DNA of 64,000 bases from CALOCN01 sp942491735 (GTDB lineage Bacteria > Eisenbacteria > RBG-16-71-46 > JABDJR01), in NCBI GenBank assembly GCA_942491735.1, contig CALOCN010000001.1:1054001-1118000 (forward strand). The letters run 5' to 3'. The notes under the pieces are model-generated. The model did not search any database. It was given only the letters and a program-made list of their open reading frames with translations, and was not told where the DNA came from. A program made the translations under genes and the position numbers. Positions 33,684-41,683 of the stretch are shown piece after piece. The stretch's first letter is position 1. Each line of letters opens with the position of its first letter.

Positions 33684-34240
33684 GCCTCGGGGCTCTCCGC
33701 GTTGAGTTCCCGGAAGAGCCAGGCGCGAGCGAAGGCCCACCGTCGGCGGACCGTGCGCACCCCGATGTCCAGCAGCTCGGCGATCTCCGTTTCCTTGAGT
33801 CCGGCGAAGTACTTGAGTTCCACGATGCGGCAGTCCTGGGGCGAACGATCGGCTAGGCGCTCCATGGCCTGGTTGAGCTCCAGCAGGTCGAAGTCCCGGT
33901 CCCCGGTGGTGATGTCGCTGAGGGTCACCCGGACCATCCCACCGCCCCGCTTGCGGCTGTTGTGCGCCCGGGCGTGATCCACCAGCACCCGCCGAATCTG
34001 CTGGGCGGCCACGCACATGAAGTGCCCCCGGTTCTGCCACCCCACCTGCTGTTGTGCCAGTCGCAGGTACACCTCGTGCACCAACGCCGTGGGCTGCAGG
34101 GTGTGGCTGCCCCGTTCATGCGCCATGTGATAGGCGGCCAGGGCGCGTAGCTCCTGGTAGACGACATCCACCACCGAGTCGGTGCCGCTCAGGCTGGGGT
34201 CGGAAGGGGGGCCGGGCTCATTCGGGGTGTGTCGGGTCAT
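33680..34240 (-). CDS. ECF sigma factor (kinase-associated, Sig-70_X6-like)
   Basis: This is a 186-residue sigma factor with the pattern of the ECF group found beside Ser/Thr kinases: VVYQELRALAAYHMAHERGS, then LQPTALVHEVYLRLAQQ for region 2 and RIVELKYFAGLKETEIAELL followed by VRTVRRRWAFARAWL for region 4. AGGAGA lies before the ATG. No anti-sigma gene is present, and the overlapping kinase gene is the likely regulator. It is divergent from the large beta-helix gene at 34607, which may be a target. Confidence 0.93.
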   Translation of the reverse strand: MTRHTPNEPGPPSDPSLSGTDSVVDVVYQELRALAAYHMAHERGSHTLQPTALVHEVYLRLAQQQVGWQNRGHFMCVAAQQIRRVLVDHARAHNSRKRGGGMVRVTLSDITTGDRDFDLLELNQAMERLADRSPQDCRIVELKYFAGLKETEIAELLDIGVRTVRRRWAFARAWLFRELNAESPEA

Positions 34241-34606
34241 CGGCGTCTCCTGGCTGGGATGCCCGGACGGGACGTCCGAGACTAGCAGGAAACGCGTGAA
34301 TGGAGGCCGGAACCGGCCAGGGACGCTGGCCCATACGGCGAAATTCCTTGTTGAAATCGAATCTGATGTCCTCTACTTTCGAGAACTGAGCCGAGTCTAT
34401 TGCGGTTCCGGTCAGAATGCGCTCCGTGGATCCGCGGCCGAAATACTTGTTCGCCGCCACCATGTGATCCCGGGCACGGGCCGGACCCCCCACTCGACGC
34501 ATCGAACGTTCTATTACGGTTTCGCGTGCGACCCGGGCCTCTCGCACGCGTTGTGGGAAGTGGTTTGTGCTTCCCGACCAGTGAAAAAACATCCAGGAGG
34601 CCCTCC
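34241..34606. other. Divergent intergenic region (ECF/kinase versus beta-helix protein)
   Basis: These 366 bases separate two divergent transcription units and should hold both promoters. The middle (about 34340-34410) is less GC-rich than its surroundings. A leftward frame runs through it with coding-like pieces such as VAANKYFGRGSTERILTG, but it has no ribosome site and runs into both flanks, so I do not call a gene. The ribosome site of the next gene is AGGAGG at 34595. Confidence 0.55.
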
Positions 34607-37600
34607 ATGCGTGTCGCCGTATTTGCGACCTTGCTGCTGCTCGTCCTCACCCCCCTCGCCTTGGCCGCCCCACAACCGGGTCATCCCGATGGCGGCGAGG
34701 CCATTCCCGTTCTCCAGGTCGACCGGGGCGGGCCGCTGGCTCCCTCCGGGCCCACCGACATCATGAACCTGGATACCGGCAACACCTACGCCACCATCGC
34801 CGCGGCCCTTGCGGACCCACTCACCCTCGACGGGCATACCCTCGAGGTCCAGGTGGCCAGCCACGGCGAAGGGAGCGTCCTCGTCGACAAGAGCGTGACC
34901 CTGCAGGGACAGACCGGAACCGAGTCCGTCCTGGCCACCAGCAACACCTCCAGCAGCGGCGACGCGCGGGGATGGTTCCTGGTCACCGCGCCCAACGTCA
35001 CCGTGCGCGACCTCAACTTCGACGGGGATGGGTTCCTGATCTGGCAGGGCTTCCGGGTCAAGTCGACCGGGACCGGGATCACCTTCGACGACTGCACCTT
35101 CAACGACATCCGGTTCCAGGCCTCGGGGTCCCCGTACGCCGGCAACGCGATCGTCTCCATCGACGCGGAGATGGCGGTGACCGACTGCGACTTCTCCCTG
35201 ATCGGCCGGCACGGCATCTTCTTCTTTGGCGCCGGGGTCACCGCGGGCGTGGCCAGCGGCAACACCTATACCGGCAAGGGTGCCGGGGACTGGCTGGACT
35301 ACGGGGTCGAGATCGGTGGGGGAGCGGTGGTGACGCTCACCGACAACACCATCACCGCCTGCACCGGCGTGGCCCTCTCCGACGGATCCACGTCGGCCGG
35401 CGTCCTGGCCAGCACCTTTTTCGGGGCGGGCACGACGGCCAACGCCACCGGTAACTTTCTCAACGCCAATACCACCGGGTTCTTCGCGGGCTACGATGCT
35501 TCGGACGTCACCGTGACCGCGATCAGCGACAACGACCTGTCCGGCAACACGGACTTCGGCATGGTCGCCACCTCGACCACGGTGACCGCGGACGCCTCCG
35601 CCAACTGGTGGGGCAGCAACGTGGCCGCCTCGGTCTCCGCCGCCATCTCCGGCGACGTGGACTACACCCCCTGGCTGGACGTCGGCACCGACACCGGGGG
35701 CCCCGGGTTCGAGGGGGACTTCGCCGTTCTCCATGTGGACGACGACAGCCCGCAGACCGGAGCCACCGGCCGGATCCAGGAGGGGGTCGACCTCGTCACC
35801 GCGAGCACGGTCCTCGTTGAGCCGGGTACGTATGTGGAGCAGGTCATCGTGGATGGGATGGACGTGGAAATCGTCGGTTCCGGCGACGGGGTCACCCTCG
35901 TCCATGCCCCGGCCAGCCTGGCCACGACCTTCACGACATCCGGGCCCAACAAGCCGGTCATCTCGGCCATGAACACCGACTCGGTGATCATCCGCGACCT
36001 GACCGTGGACGGATTGGGCGTCGGAAACGCCAACAACCGGATCATGGGAGTCGGTTTCTGGAACGCCGGCGGCGCCCTGCTGGATGCCACGGTGCAGAAC
36101 GTGATCGACACCCCGTTCTCCGGGGTCCAGCACGGGATCGGTATCCTGGCCGCCAACAACACGGGAGGTCCCTACGCCCTGGAGGTGGGGAACGTCGTCA
36201 TCCAGGAATACCAGAAGAACGGAACCGCCTTCACCGGCGGCGGGCTGACCGTGGACATGCACGACTGCACCGTGATCGGCAAGGGAGCCACCACGACCAT
36301 CGCCCAGAACGGAATCCAGTTCAGTGGCGGCGCCGGGGGCGCGATCACCAACTGCGACGTTTCGGACATGGACTACACCCCGGACAGCTACGTCTCCAGC
36401 GGGATCCTCTGCATCGGCGCGACCCCGGTCGACATTTCCGGGGGCTCGGTCACCGACGTGCAGGAGTCGCTGTACTACATCGACACCGACGGGGCGATCG
36501 GTGACCTGACCGTCACCGGCGGGAGTGAGCCCTACGACGCGTTCTTCATCTACAACACTTCCACCAGCGCCGCGCTGAATCCGCTCGCCGCCGGCTCCCA
36601 GAAACCGGTCGCCTCCCCGTTCACGGTGGGCGGCGGCTCCGGCGCCGGCGCCGGGTCCGCCTCGGCCCCCAGCGCGGTCATGACGGTGACCATCGACCAG
36701 AGCTGCTTCACCGATCCCATTCCCGGGCCCGCCAACACGGGGATCTTCGCCTGGACCGACGGCGGTCCCCTGGACGTGACCGTCACCAACACGCGTGTTT
36801 CCGGGTACGACGGCGGAATGCGCACGGCCGGCGGGGCGGTGCTCACCGCGACCAACAACCACATCAGCGGCAACACCACCTCCGGATACGACAACACCGG
36901 CAGCGGCAACGCCCAGGTGGCGACGCTGAACTACTGGGGAGCCAACGACGGCCCGTCAGGGGACGGCCCCGGCAGCGGCAACGCCGTGCTGAGCGTGGGC
37001 GGCGAGGTAGACTTCTCGTCGTGGCGTACGGACGGGGCCTCCACCACCGCCTGTGCCTTCAACCCGGTCTCCGGCAACTCCGTGGATCCCGTTCCGGACG
37101 TGGACTGCGTGTCCACCGCGAATCCCTGTGTCGACGTCGACTTCGAGATCACCCGGGCCGACGCCATCGACATGCGCGGGTTCAGCCTCACCTTCCAGTT
37201 GAGTCCGGAGCTGGAGCTCTGCAACGGTCTGGCCAGCATCACCGAGGGCACGTACCTCAACGCGATCGGGGGGACCAATTTCCAGGTCCTGGACAACGGT
37301 GGGGGGTCCTACACCGTGGACGCCGCGATCCTGGGGCTGCCCTGCGGCGCCACCGCGGCCACCGGGACCCTGTTCTCCATCGAGGTCACCAACACGGGTG
37401 GGGACGGCACCGGCACCATCACCGTGACCGGTCTCATCCTGCGTGACTGCGTGAACGTGGACATTCCGGGGATCGCCGGGTCGACCACCCTGCAGATCGA
37501 CAACACCGCGGTGAGCGCGATCACGGATCTGGCCGCCGCCCAGCAGCTCACCGGAAACGACGGGGACGGGACCACGGTCATCGACCTGTCCTGGACCGCT

Positions 37601-38812
37601 CCCGCCGAACCGGATGCCTACCAGACCCAGATCTGGCGGAAGGGCTTCGGGTTCTATCCCGAGTACGACGACCTGGGGGGATCGGCGCCGACCGCTCCCG
37701 CCAACCCGGTCGACGCCCTCTCCCAGGGGTGGACCCTGGTCGCCACCCTTCCCGCCTCCTCCTCGAGCCAGGCGGACGAGACCGCGCTCGAGCGGGACTT
37801 CATGTACTTTGTCGCATTCGTCTCGGACAGCTGCGGCAACATCAGCGGTGTGTCCAACGTTACCGACGGGACGCTGAACTATCACCTCGGGGATGTGGTG
37901 CCGGTGACTCCGCCTCCGTTCGGGGACAACCTGGTCGACGTGCTCGACATTTCCAAGCTTGGGGCGCACTACGGCACCAGCGACGGGGACGCTCTCTATC
38001 TGGATACCCTGGACGTCGGTCCCACCTCCACCAACTTCGTGGATGGTCTTCCCGACACCGACGACAGCATCCAGTTCGAGGACCTGATCCTCTTCGCCAT
38101 CAACTTCGGTCAGGTCTCCAAGCCGGCGCCGCCGGTGGACGGCGAGGATCTCCTTGTGGTCCGTGTACCGGAACTCCCCGCGGCGGGGGACCTGGTGGTG
38201 TCGCTCGACATGACGGCCAGCGGACGCATCCAGGGTCTGAGCATTCCCCTGGGCTGGGACCCGGCGGTGGTCAAGCCGGTGAGCCTGGTTGGCGGGGAAC
38301 TCCTGGACCGGCAGACCGGGGTCGGGGTGGCCCTTGCCCCCTCGCCCGGGACCGTCGACGTGGCGGTGTTCGGCTCCGCCCTGTCGGGGACGGGGACCGT
38401 GGCCCAGGTGCGTTTCGAGGTTCTCGGGGCCGGTGACCCGGGCATCAGCCTGGGCGAGGTGACCGCCCGGGATGGCAGGAACCAACCGGTGGAGTTGGTG
38501 GGTTCGGTTGAGGGGGACCGCCGGGTCGTCCCGGTTGCCACCCGGTTCCTGGGGGCGAGCCCGAATCCCTTCCGCGCGGCCACCCGGGTGAACTTCACCC
38601 TGGCGCAGGAGACGCCGGTCGTGGCGCGCATCCATTCGGTGGACGGTCGCCTGGTTCGCACCCTGTTCGAGGGTTCCCTCGGTGCGGGTGAGCGTTCGGT
38701 GAGCTGGAACGGGCTCGACGCCAACGGTCGGCCGGCGGCCGCCGGGGTCTACGTCCTCCAGTTCCGGGCCGGGACCCTGCAGGAAAGTCGACGGATCGTC
38801 CGTCTACGCTGA
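34607..38812 (+). CDS. Giant secreted beta-helix protein with cohesin-like, dockerin-like and FlgD-like domains
   Basis: This is a 1401-residue exported protein. The signal peptide is MRVAVFATLLLLVLTPLALA, after AGGAGG. Residues about 50-800 form right-handed parallel beta-helix repeats, as in pectate-lyase-like or polymorphic surface proteins, with Asn-rich turns such as NYWGANDGPSGDGPGSGN. A cohesin-like domain follows (about 828-960), then a Fn3-like one to about 1085. Next is a dockerin-like segment (about 1091-1168) with Asp-rich loops including LVDVLDISKLGAHYGT and DSIQFEDLILFAINFG. A second cohesin-like domain (about 1180-1298) precedes the FlgD-like tail with ASPNPFRAA and GRPAAAGVYVLQF. 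The next two genes also encode cohesin-like proteins, so a surface assembly is plausible. Confidence 0.9.
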   Translation: MRVAVFATLLLLVLTPLALAAPQPGHPDGGEAIPVLQVDRGGPLAPSGPTDIMNLDTGNTYATIAAALADPLTLDGHTLEVQVASHGEGSVLVDKSVTLQGQTGTESVLATSNTSSSGDARGWFLVTAPNVTVRDLNFDGDGFLIWQGFRVKSTGTGITFDDCTFNDIRFQASGSPYAGNAIVSIDAEMAVTDCDFSLIGRHGIFFFGAGVTAGVASGNTYTGKGAGDWLDYGVEIGGGAVVTLTDNTITACTGVALSDGSTSAGVLASTFFGAGTTANATGNFLNANTTGFFAGYDASDVTVTAISDNDLSGNTDFGMVATSTTVTADASANWWGSNVAASVSAAISGDVDYTPWLDVGTDTGGPGFEGDFAVLHVDDDSPQTGATGRIQEGVDLVTASTVLVEPGTYVEQVIVDGMDVEIVGSGDGVTLVHAPASLATTFTTSGPNKPVISAMNTDSVIIRDLTVDGLGVGNANNRIMGVGFWNAGGALLDATVQNVIDTPFSGVQHGIGILAANNTGGPYALEVGNVVIQEYQKNGTAFTGGGLTVDMHDCTVIGKGATTTIAQNGIQFSGGAGGAITNCDVSDMDYTPDSYVSSGILCIGATPVDISGGSVTDVQESLYYIDTDGAIGDLTVTGGSEPYDAFFIYNTSTSAALNPLAAGSQKPVASPFTVGGGSGAGAGSASAPSAVMTVTIDQSCFTDPIPGPANTGIFAWTDGGPLDVTVTNTRVSGYDGGMRTAGGAVLTATNNHISGNTTSGYDNTGSGNAQVATLNYWGANDGPSGDGPGSGNAVLSVGGEVDFSSWRTDGASTTACAFNPVSGNSVDPVPDVDCVSTANPCVDVDFEITRADAIDMRGFSLTFQLSPELELCNGLASITEGTYLNAIGGTNFQVLDNGGGSYTVDAAILGLPCGATAATGTLFSIEVTNTGGDGTGTITVTGLILRDCVNVDIPGIAGSTTLQIDNTAVSAITDLAAAQQLTGNDGDGTTVIDLSWTAPAEPDAYQTQIWRKGFGFYPEYDDLGGSAPTAPANPVDALSQGWTLVATLPASSSSQADETALERDFMYFVAFVSDSCGNISGVSNVTDGTLNYHLGDVVPVTPPPFGDNLVDVLDISKLGAHYGTSDGDALYLDTLDVGPTSTNFVDGLPDTDDSIQFEDLILFAINFGQVSKPAPPVDGEDLLVVRVPELPAAGDLVVSLDMTASGRIQGLSIPLGWDPAVVKPVSLVGGELLDRQTGVGVALAPSPGTVDVAVFGSALSGTGTVAQVRFEVLGAGDPGISLGEVTARDGRNQPVELVGSVEGDRRVVPVATRFLGASPNPFRAATRVNFTLAQETPVVARIHSVDGRLVRTLFEGSLGAGERSVSWNGLDANGRPAAAGVYVLQFRAGTLQESRRIVRLR

Positions 38813-38902
38813 GTGGACTCGTCGGGGGATCCGTTCCGGCCTGCCCGGATCGGGCGGGTCCCCCGGCCGTCCACGTTTTTGGGGGGAGGTGCCTGGAGGT
38901 TC

Positions 38903-39766
38903 ATGAACGCCGCAACACGATTTCTTCGAAAGTCCAGGTTCCTGCTCTGCCTGTTGTTCTGGGGGCTCGTCTTTGTCATTGGTGTCGCTCGCGCCGAAGG
39001 CAACGGCGTTGCCCTTCTCCTGGAGGCCGAGTCGTCCTGTGCCTGCCAGTCCGGGCAGGTCGTGCAGGTGGCGCCGCTCCAGGTCTTCGATCTCGAGGTC
39101 CGCGTCCCCGCACCATCGGACAGCTTCAATGCCTACGAGGTAACCCTTGTCTTCGACCCCGCCCATCTCCTGTTTCAGCAACTCGCACCCCTTTCGCTGC
39201 AGGAAGGGGCGCTCATGACCACGGCGTGCCCCAGCCGGTTCCACGTGTTCAGCGAGACCTCCGGGACCATCGAGTTGACCCACTCCCTCCTGTGCGCGGG
39301 GGTCCGGGTTGCCGGGGAGGGCACGGTCTATCGTCTGCGGTTCCAGGCTGCGGACCACGCCTCGATCAGCACCGTCGAGTTCACCTCGGCCCGTGTCGTC
39401 GACGCGGGGATCCCGCTGGGACCGATCACCACCACCGGTGTGGAGGTACGGGTCGGGGACGTTTCCGCCGCCCCGTCTCCACCACCGGGACCTCTGCTTG
39501 AGGGCCCGATGCCGAATCCGACCCGGGGGGCGGCGGGATTTTCCGTGCGCTTTCCCCGTCCCACCCGGGTTGTGTTCGGTATCTACGACTCCAGGGGGCG
39601 ACGTGTGTCCCTGGTCTATGAGGGCGCCGTGGACTCCGGCTCGCGAACCTTCCGCTGGAACGGACGGGATCGGCTTGGGCGGGACGTCCCTCCCGGGGTG
39701 TACTACGCCCGCCTGGATACGCAGGACGGGACCCTGTCCCGGCGTCTGGTTCGACTCTCACGCTGA
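38903..39766 (+). CDS. Secreted cohesin-like protein with FlgD-like tail
   Basis: This is a 287-residue exported protein. ATG is preceded by TGGAGGT, and the signal peptide (FLLCLLFWGLVFVIGVARA) follows. The N-terminal domain (about 35-185) has the cohesin-like pattern FDLEVRVPAPSDSFNAYEVT followed by LVFDPAHL and, later, EGTVYRLRFQAADHA. The tail has PMPNPTRGAAGFSVRF and GRDVPPGVYYARLDT, a FlgD-like ending. It lies 90 bases after the giant beta-helix protein and 24 before the next cohesin-like gene, so it is probably co-transcribed with both. It may bind dockerin-like modules or simply act as a beta-sandwich. Confidence 0.87.
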   Translation: MNAATRFLRKSRFLLCLLFWGLVFVIGVARAEGNGVALLLEAESSCACQSGQVVQVAPLQVFDLEVRVPAPSDSFNAYEVTLVFDPAHLLFQQLAPLSLQEGALMTTACPSRFHVFSETSGTIELTHSLLCAGVRVAGEGTVYRLRFQAADHASISTVEFTSARVVDAGIPLGPITTTGVEVRVGDVSAAPSPPPGPLLEGPMPNPTRGAAGFSVRFPRPTRVVFGIYDSRGRRVSLVYEGAVDSGSRTFRWNGRDRLGRDVPPGVYYARLDTQDGTLSRRLVRLSR

Positions 39767-39790
39767 CTGCGGATGCGAAAGGACGACACC

Positions 39791-40339
39791 ATGAGCGCTC
39801 GGCATCGCGGCTCTTCCCTGGCCGGCACCTTCCTGCTCCTGCTCCTCTGCGGGATCCCGGTGGCTTCCGTGGCCAACCTGGCCTTCGAATGCGATCCGCC
39901 CATCTGCGAGGTGGTGTTCGGAGACAGTCTGGACGTCTACGTGACCGTCGATGGGACGGTGACCGATCTGCGCGGCTTCTCGGTGGTCATCGGGTTCGAC
40001 CCCTCGGTGGTCACGCCGCTCTCCATCAACCCCGGTGCCCTCATCGACGGGTCGTGCGCCTGGTACATGCCGCTGGCCGTGGTCGAGGGGGATTCCATAC
40101 GGGTCGACGCCGCCGGCCTGGGCTGCTCCGTGAACGGACCCGGCCGGATCCTGCGCATCCGTTTCCGCGGGGACGTGCTGGGGTTCAGCCCACTTACCTG
40201 GCGGTTGAGCATCCTCCGCAACGCGCTCAACGAGGACATCCCCCACACCTGTGTCCCGGGAGGCGTCACCGTGATCAGTCCCCCGACCGCCGTCGAGCCC
40301 ACGACCTGGGGTGCGGTAAAGGCGCGCCGCGCTCCCTGA
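39791..40339 (+). CDS. Small secreted cohesin-like protein with C-terminal TTWGAVK tail
   Basis: This is a 182-residue exported protein, essentially one cohesin-like domain. The ATG at 39791 is chosen because AAAGGA lies just upstream. An earlier ATG at 39773 adds six residues but has no ribosome site. The signal peptide runs to about GIPVASVAN. Cohesin-type strands are seen in DSLDVYVTVDGTVTDLRGFS, VVIGFDPSVV and RILRIRFRGDVLG. The protein ends AVEPTTWGAVKARRAP, the short tail shared with the proteins at 1453, 57934 and 59615, and it lacks a FlgD-like domain. It is the third gene of a cohesin-like run. Confidence 0.83.
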   Translation: MSARHRGSSLAGTFLLLLLCGIPVASVANLAFECDPPICEVVFGDSLDVYVTVDGTVTDLRGFSVVIGFDPSVVTPLSINPGALIDGSCAWYMPLAVVEGDSIRVDAAGLGCSVNGPGRILRIRFRGDVLGFSPLTWRLSILRNALNEDIPHTCVPGGVTVISPPTAVEPTTWGAVKARRAP

Positions 40340-40455
40340 GCCGAACCCGCCCTTGACGGGCGTTCGGGCCTTGACCCTGTCCGGAACGTCGTCCCACAAT
40401 GGCCCGCTGCGGTCGGCGCTATGGTGGTCGCCGGGACCCTCCGGAAGGATGTTTC

Positions 40456-40926
40456 ATGCTTCGCTCTGTCCTGTTCGCCCTGGTCGTTGCCGGGGTTCTT
40501 CTGCAGGTCCAGCCGGCCCGGGCCGAGCCCTGGGGCCTGGGTATCCGCCTTGGCGAGCCGAGCGGGGTGGACGCCAAGTTCTACCTTGCCAACCAACATG
40601 CCATCGACGCGGCCGTTGCCTGGGCCTTCTCGGACGGCGGCGGCGTGCACCTCCAGGCCGACTACATCTTCCACAACCAGTCCTTCCAGGTGGAGGACGC
40701 CAAGTTCCCCCTCTACGTGGGGGTGGGGGCCCGCTGGAAGATCAACGACGGCGTCTCGAACCAGTTCGGCGTGCGGGTGCCGATTGGCCTCAACTACTGG
40801 CTGGGCAACGACTTCGATGTGTTCATTGAAGTGGCGCCGATCCTCGACCTGAGCCCCTCCACCGAAGCGCGGCTCAACGCCTCGATCGGAGCCCACTACT
40901 GGTTCGGTTCCCGCTCCGGCGACTGA
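40456..40926 (+). CDS. Small outer-membrane beta-barrel protein
   Basis: This is a 156-residue protein with a signal peptide (MLRSVLFALVVAGVLLQVQPARA) after GGAAGGA. The mature part alternates polar and apolar residues over about eight strands: GLGIRLGEPSGVDAKFYL, AIDAAVAWAFSD, VHLQADYIFHN, LYVGVGARWKI, FGVRVPIGLNYWL, FDVFIEVAPI and SIGAHYWFG. This resembles small eight-stranded barrels of the OmpX/OmpW kind. It ends in aromatic-rich YWFG, close to a barrel-assembly signal. The 3' end overlaps the end of the convergent pseudouridine synthase gene by 31 bases. Function unknown. Confidence 0.83.
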   Translation: MLRSVLFALVVAGVLLQVQPARAEPWGLGIRLGEPSGVDAKFYLANQHAIDAAVAWAFSDGGGVHLQADYIFHNQSFQVEDAKFPLYVGVGARWKINDGVSNQFGVRVPIGLNYWLGNDFDVFIEVAPILDLSPSTEARLNASIGAHYWFGSRSGD

Positions 40927-41666
40927 TCGGGGCGCTCCGGCCTCTTGCTGGCGCCCTCCGGGGTCGGCCCTCCCGGGTCCAGAACCCTCGAGAAGAGGTG
41001 CGGGACGCGGGTCTCGAAGAAGCAACGCCGTCCCTTGTGCGGATGCGCGAAGGCAATGGACTTCGCGTGCAGGGCGAGCCGTCGTTCCCCGAACCGTTTC
41101 CCGCCGTATTTCGTGTCCCCGAGAATGGGCAGGTTGTTCTCGGAGAGGTGCACCCGGATCTGGTGTTTGCGTCCGGTGAGGAGGTGGATCTCCAGGAGCG
41201 AGACCCCCTTGACGCTCCCCAGCACCTTGTAGGCGGTGCGGGAGAGCTTGCCCTTGCGCGGGTCGAGGGTGGAGTGCACCTTGTGCACCCCGTTCTCGAT
41301 CAGGTACGAAGTGAAGGTGCCTTCCGGCTTCTCTGGCACGCCGTGGACCAGCGCCAGATACCGTTTCTCGACGTTCTCCCACTGGTCCTGCAGCGCGGCC
41401 TTGGCGGCGGGGGAGCGGGCGAACACGAGAATTCCCGAGACCTCCCGGTCCAAGCGGTGCACGATGAACACGCGCTCACGTGACTTGGAGTTCCCCTTGC
41501 GGACGTACTCGGTCAGGCGGAAGTACGCGGTGCGGACCTTCTCCTTGTCCGTGCCCATGGTAAGGAGACCGGGTGCCTTGTCCACCACGATGATGTCCCG
41601 GTCCTCGTGCAGGACGAGGACCCCCTTGCCCTGATGTCGTCCGCGGATCCTTTGTTTCCCTTGCAC
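40896..41666 (-). CDS. RNA pseudouridine synthase (RluA family)
   Basis: This is a 256-residue enzyme that isomerises uridine in rRNA or tRNA. The catalytic motif is HRLDREVSGILVFAR, with the conserved Asp. VVDKAPGLLTMGTD near the N terminus and LLEIHLLTGRKHQIRVHL further on are family blocks, as is GDTKYGGKRFGERRLALHA. There is no S4 domain, so it is RluC/D-unlike and closer to the short RluA forms. The last 30 residues are Pro/Glu/Arg-rich and lie over the end of the barrel gene. It starts 18 bases after the NtrC regulator, possibly as the last gene of that transcript. Confidence 0.9.
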   Translation of the reverse strand: MQGKQRIRGRHQGKGVLVLHEDRDIIVVDKAPGLLTMGTDKEKVRTAYFRLTEYVRKGNSKSRERVFIVHRLDREVSGILVFARSPAAKAALQDQWENVEKRYLALVHGVPEKPEGTFTSYLIENGVHKVHSTLDPRKGKLSRTAYKVLGSVKGVSLLEIHLLTGRKHQIRVHLSENNLPILGDTKYGGKRFGERRLALHAKSIAFAHPHKGRRCFFETRVPHLFSRVLDPGGPTPEGASKRPERPDQSPEREPNQ

Positions 41667-41683
41667 GGCGTCCCTTCCACGGA

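Noticed and set aside
34218..34592. Leftward frame of 124 codons in the divergent region
   Set aside because: Some pieces look coding-like, but it has no ribosome site, overlaps the ECF gene start and shows no known family.
34514..36862. Open frame of 782 codons on the - strand
   Set aside because: It is antisense to the beta-helix protein and consists of Gly/Val/Asp/His-rich sequence without motifs.
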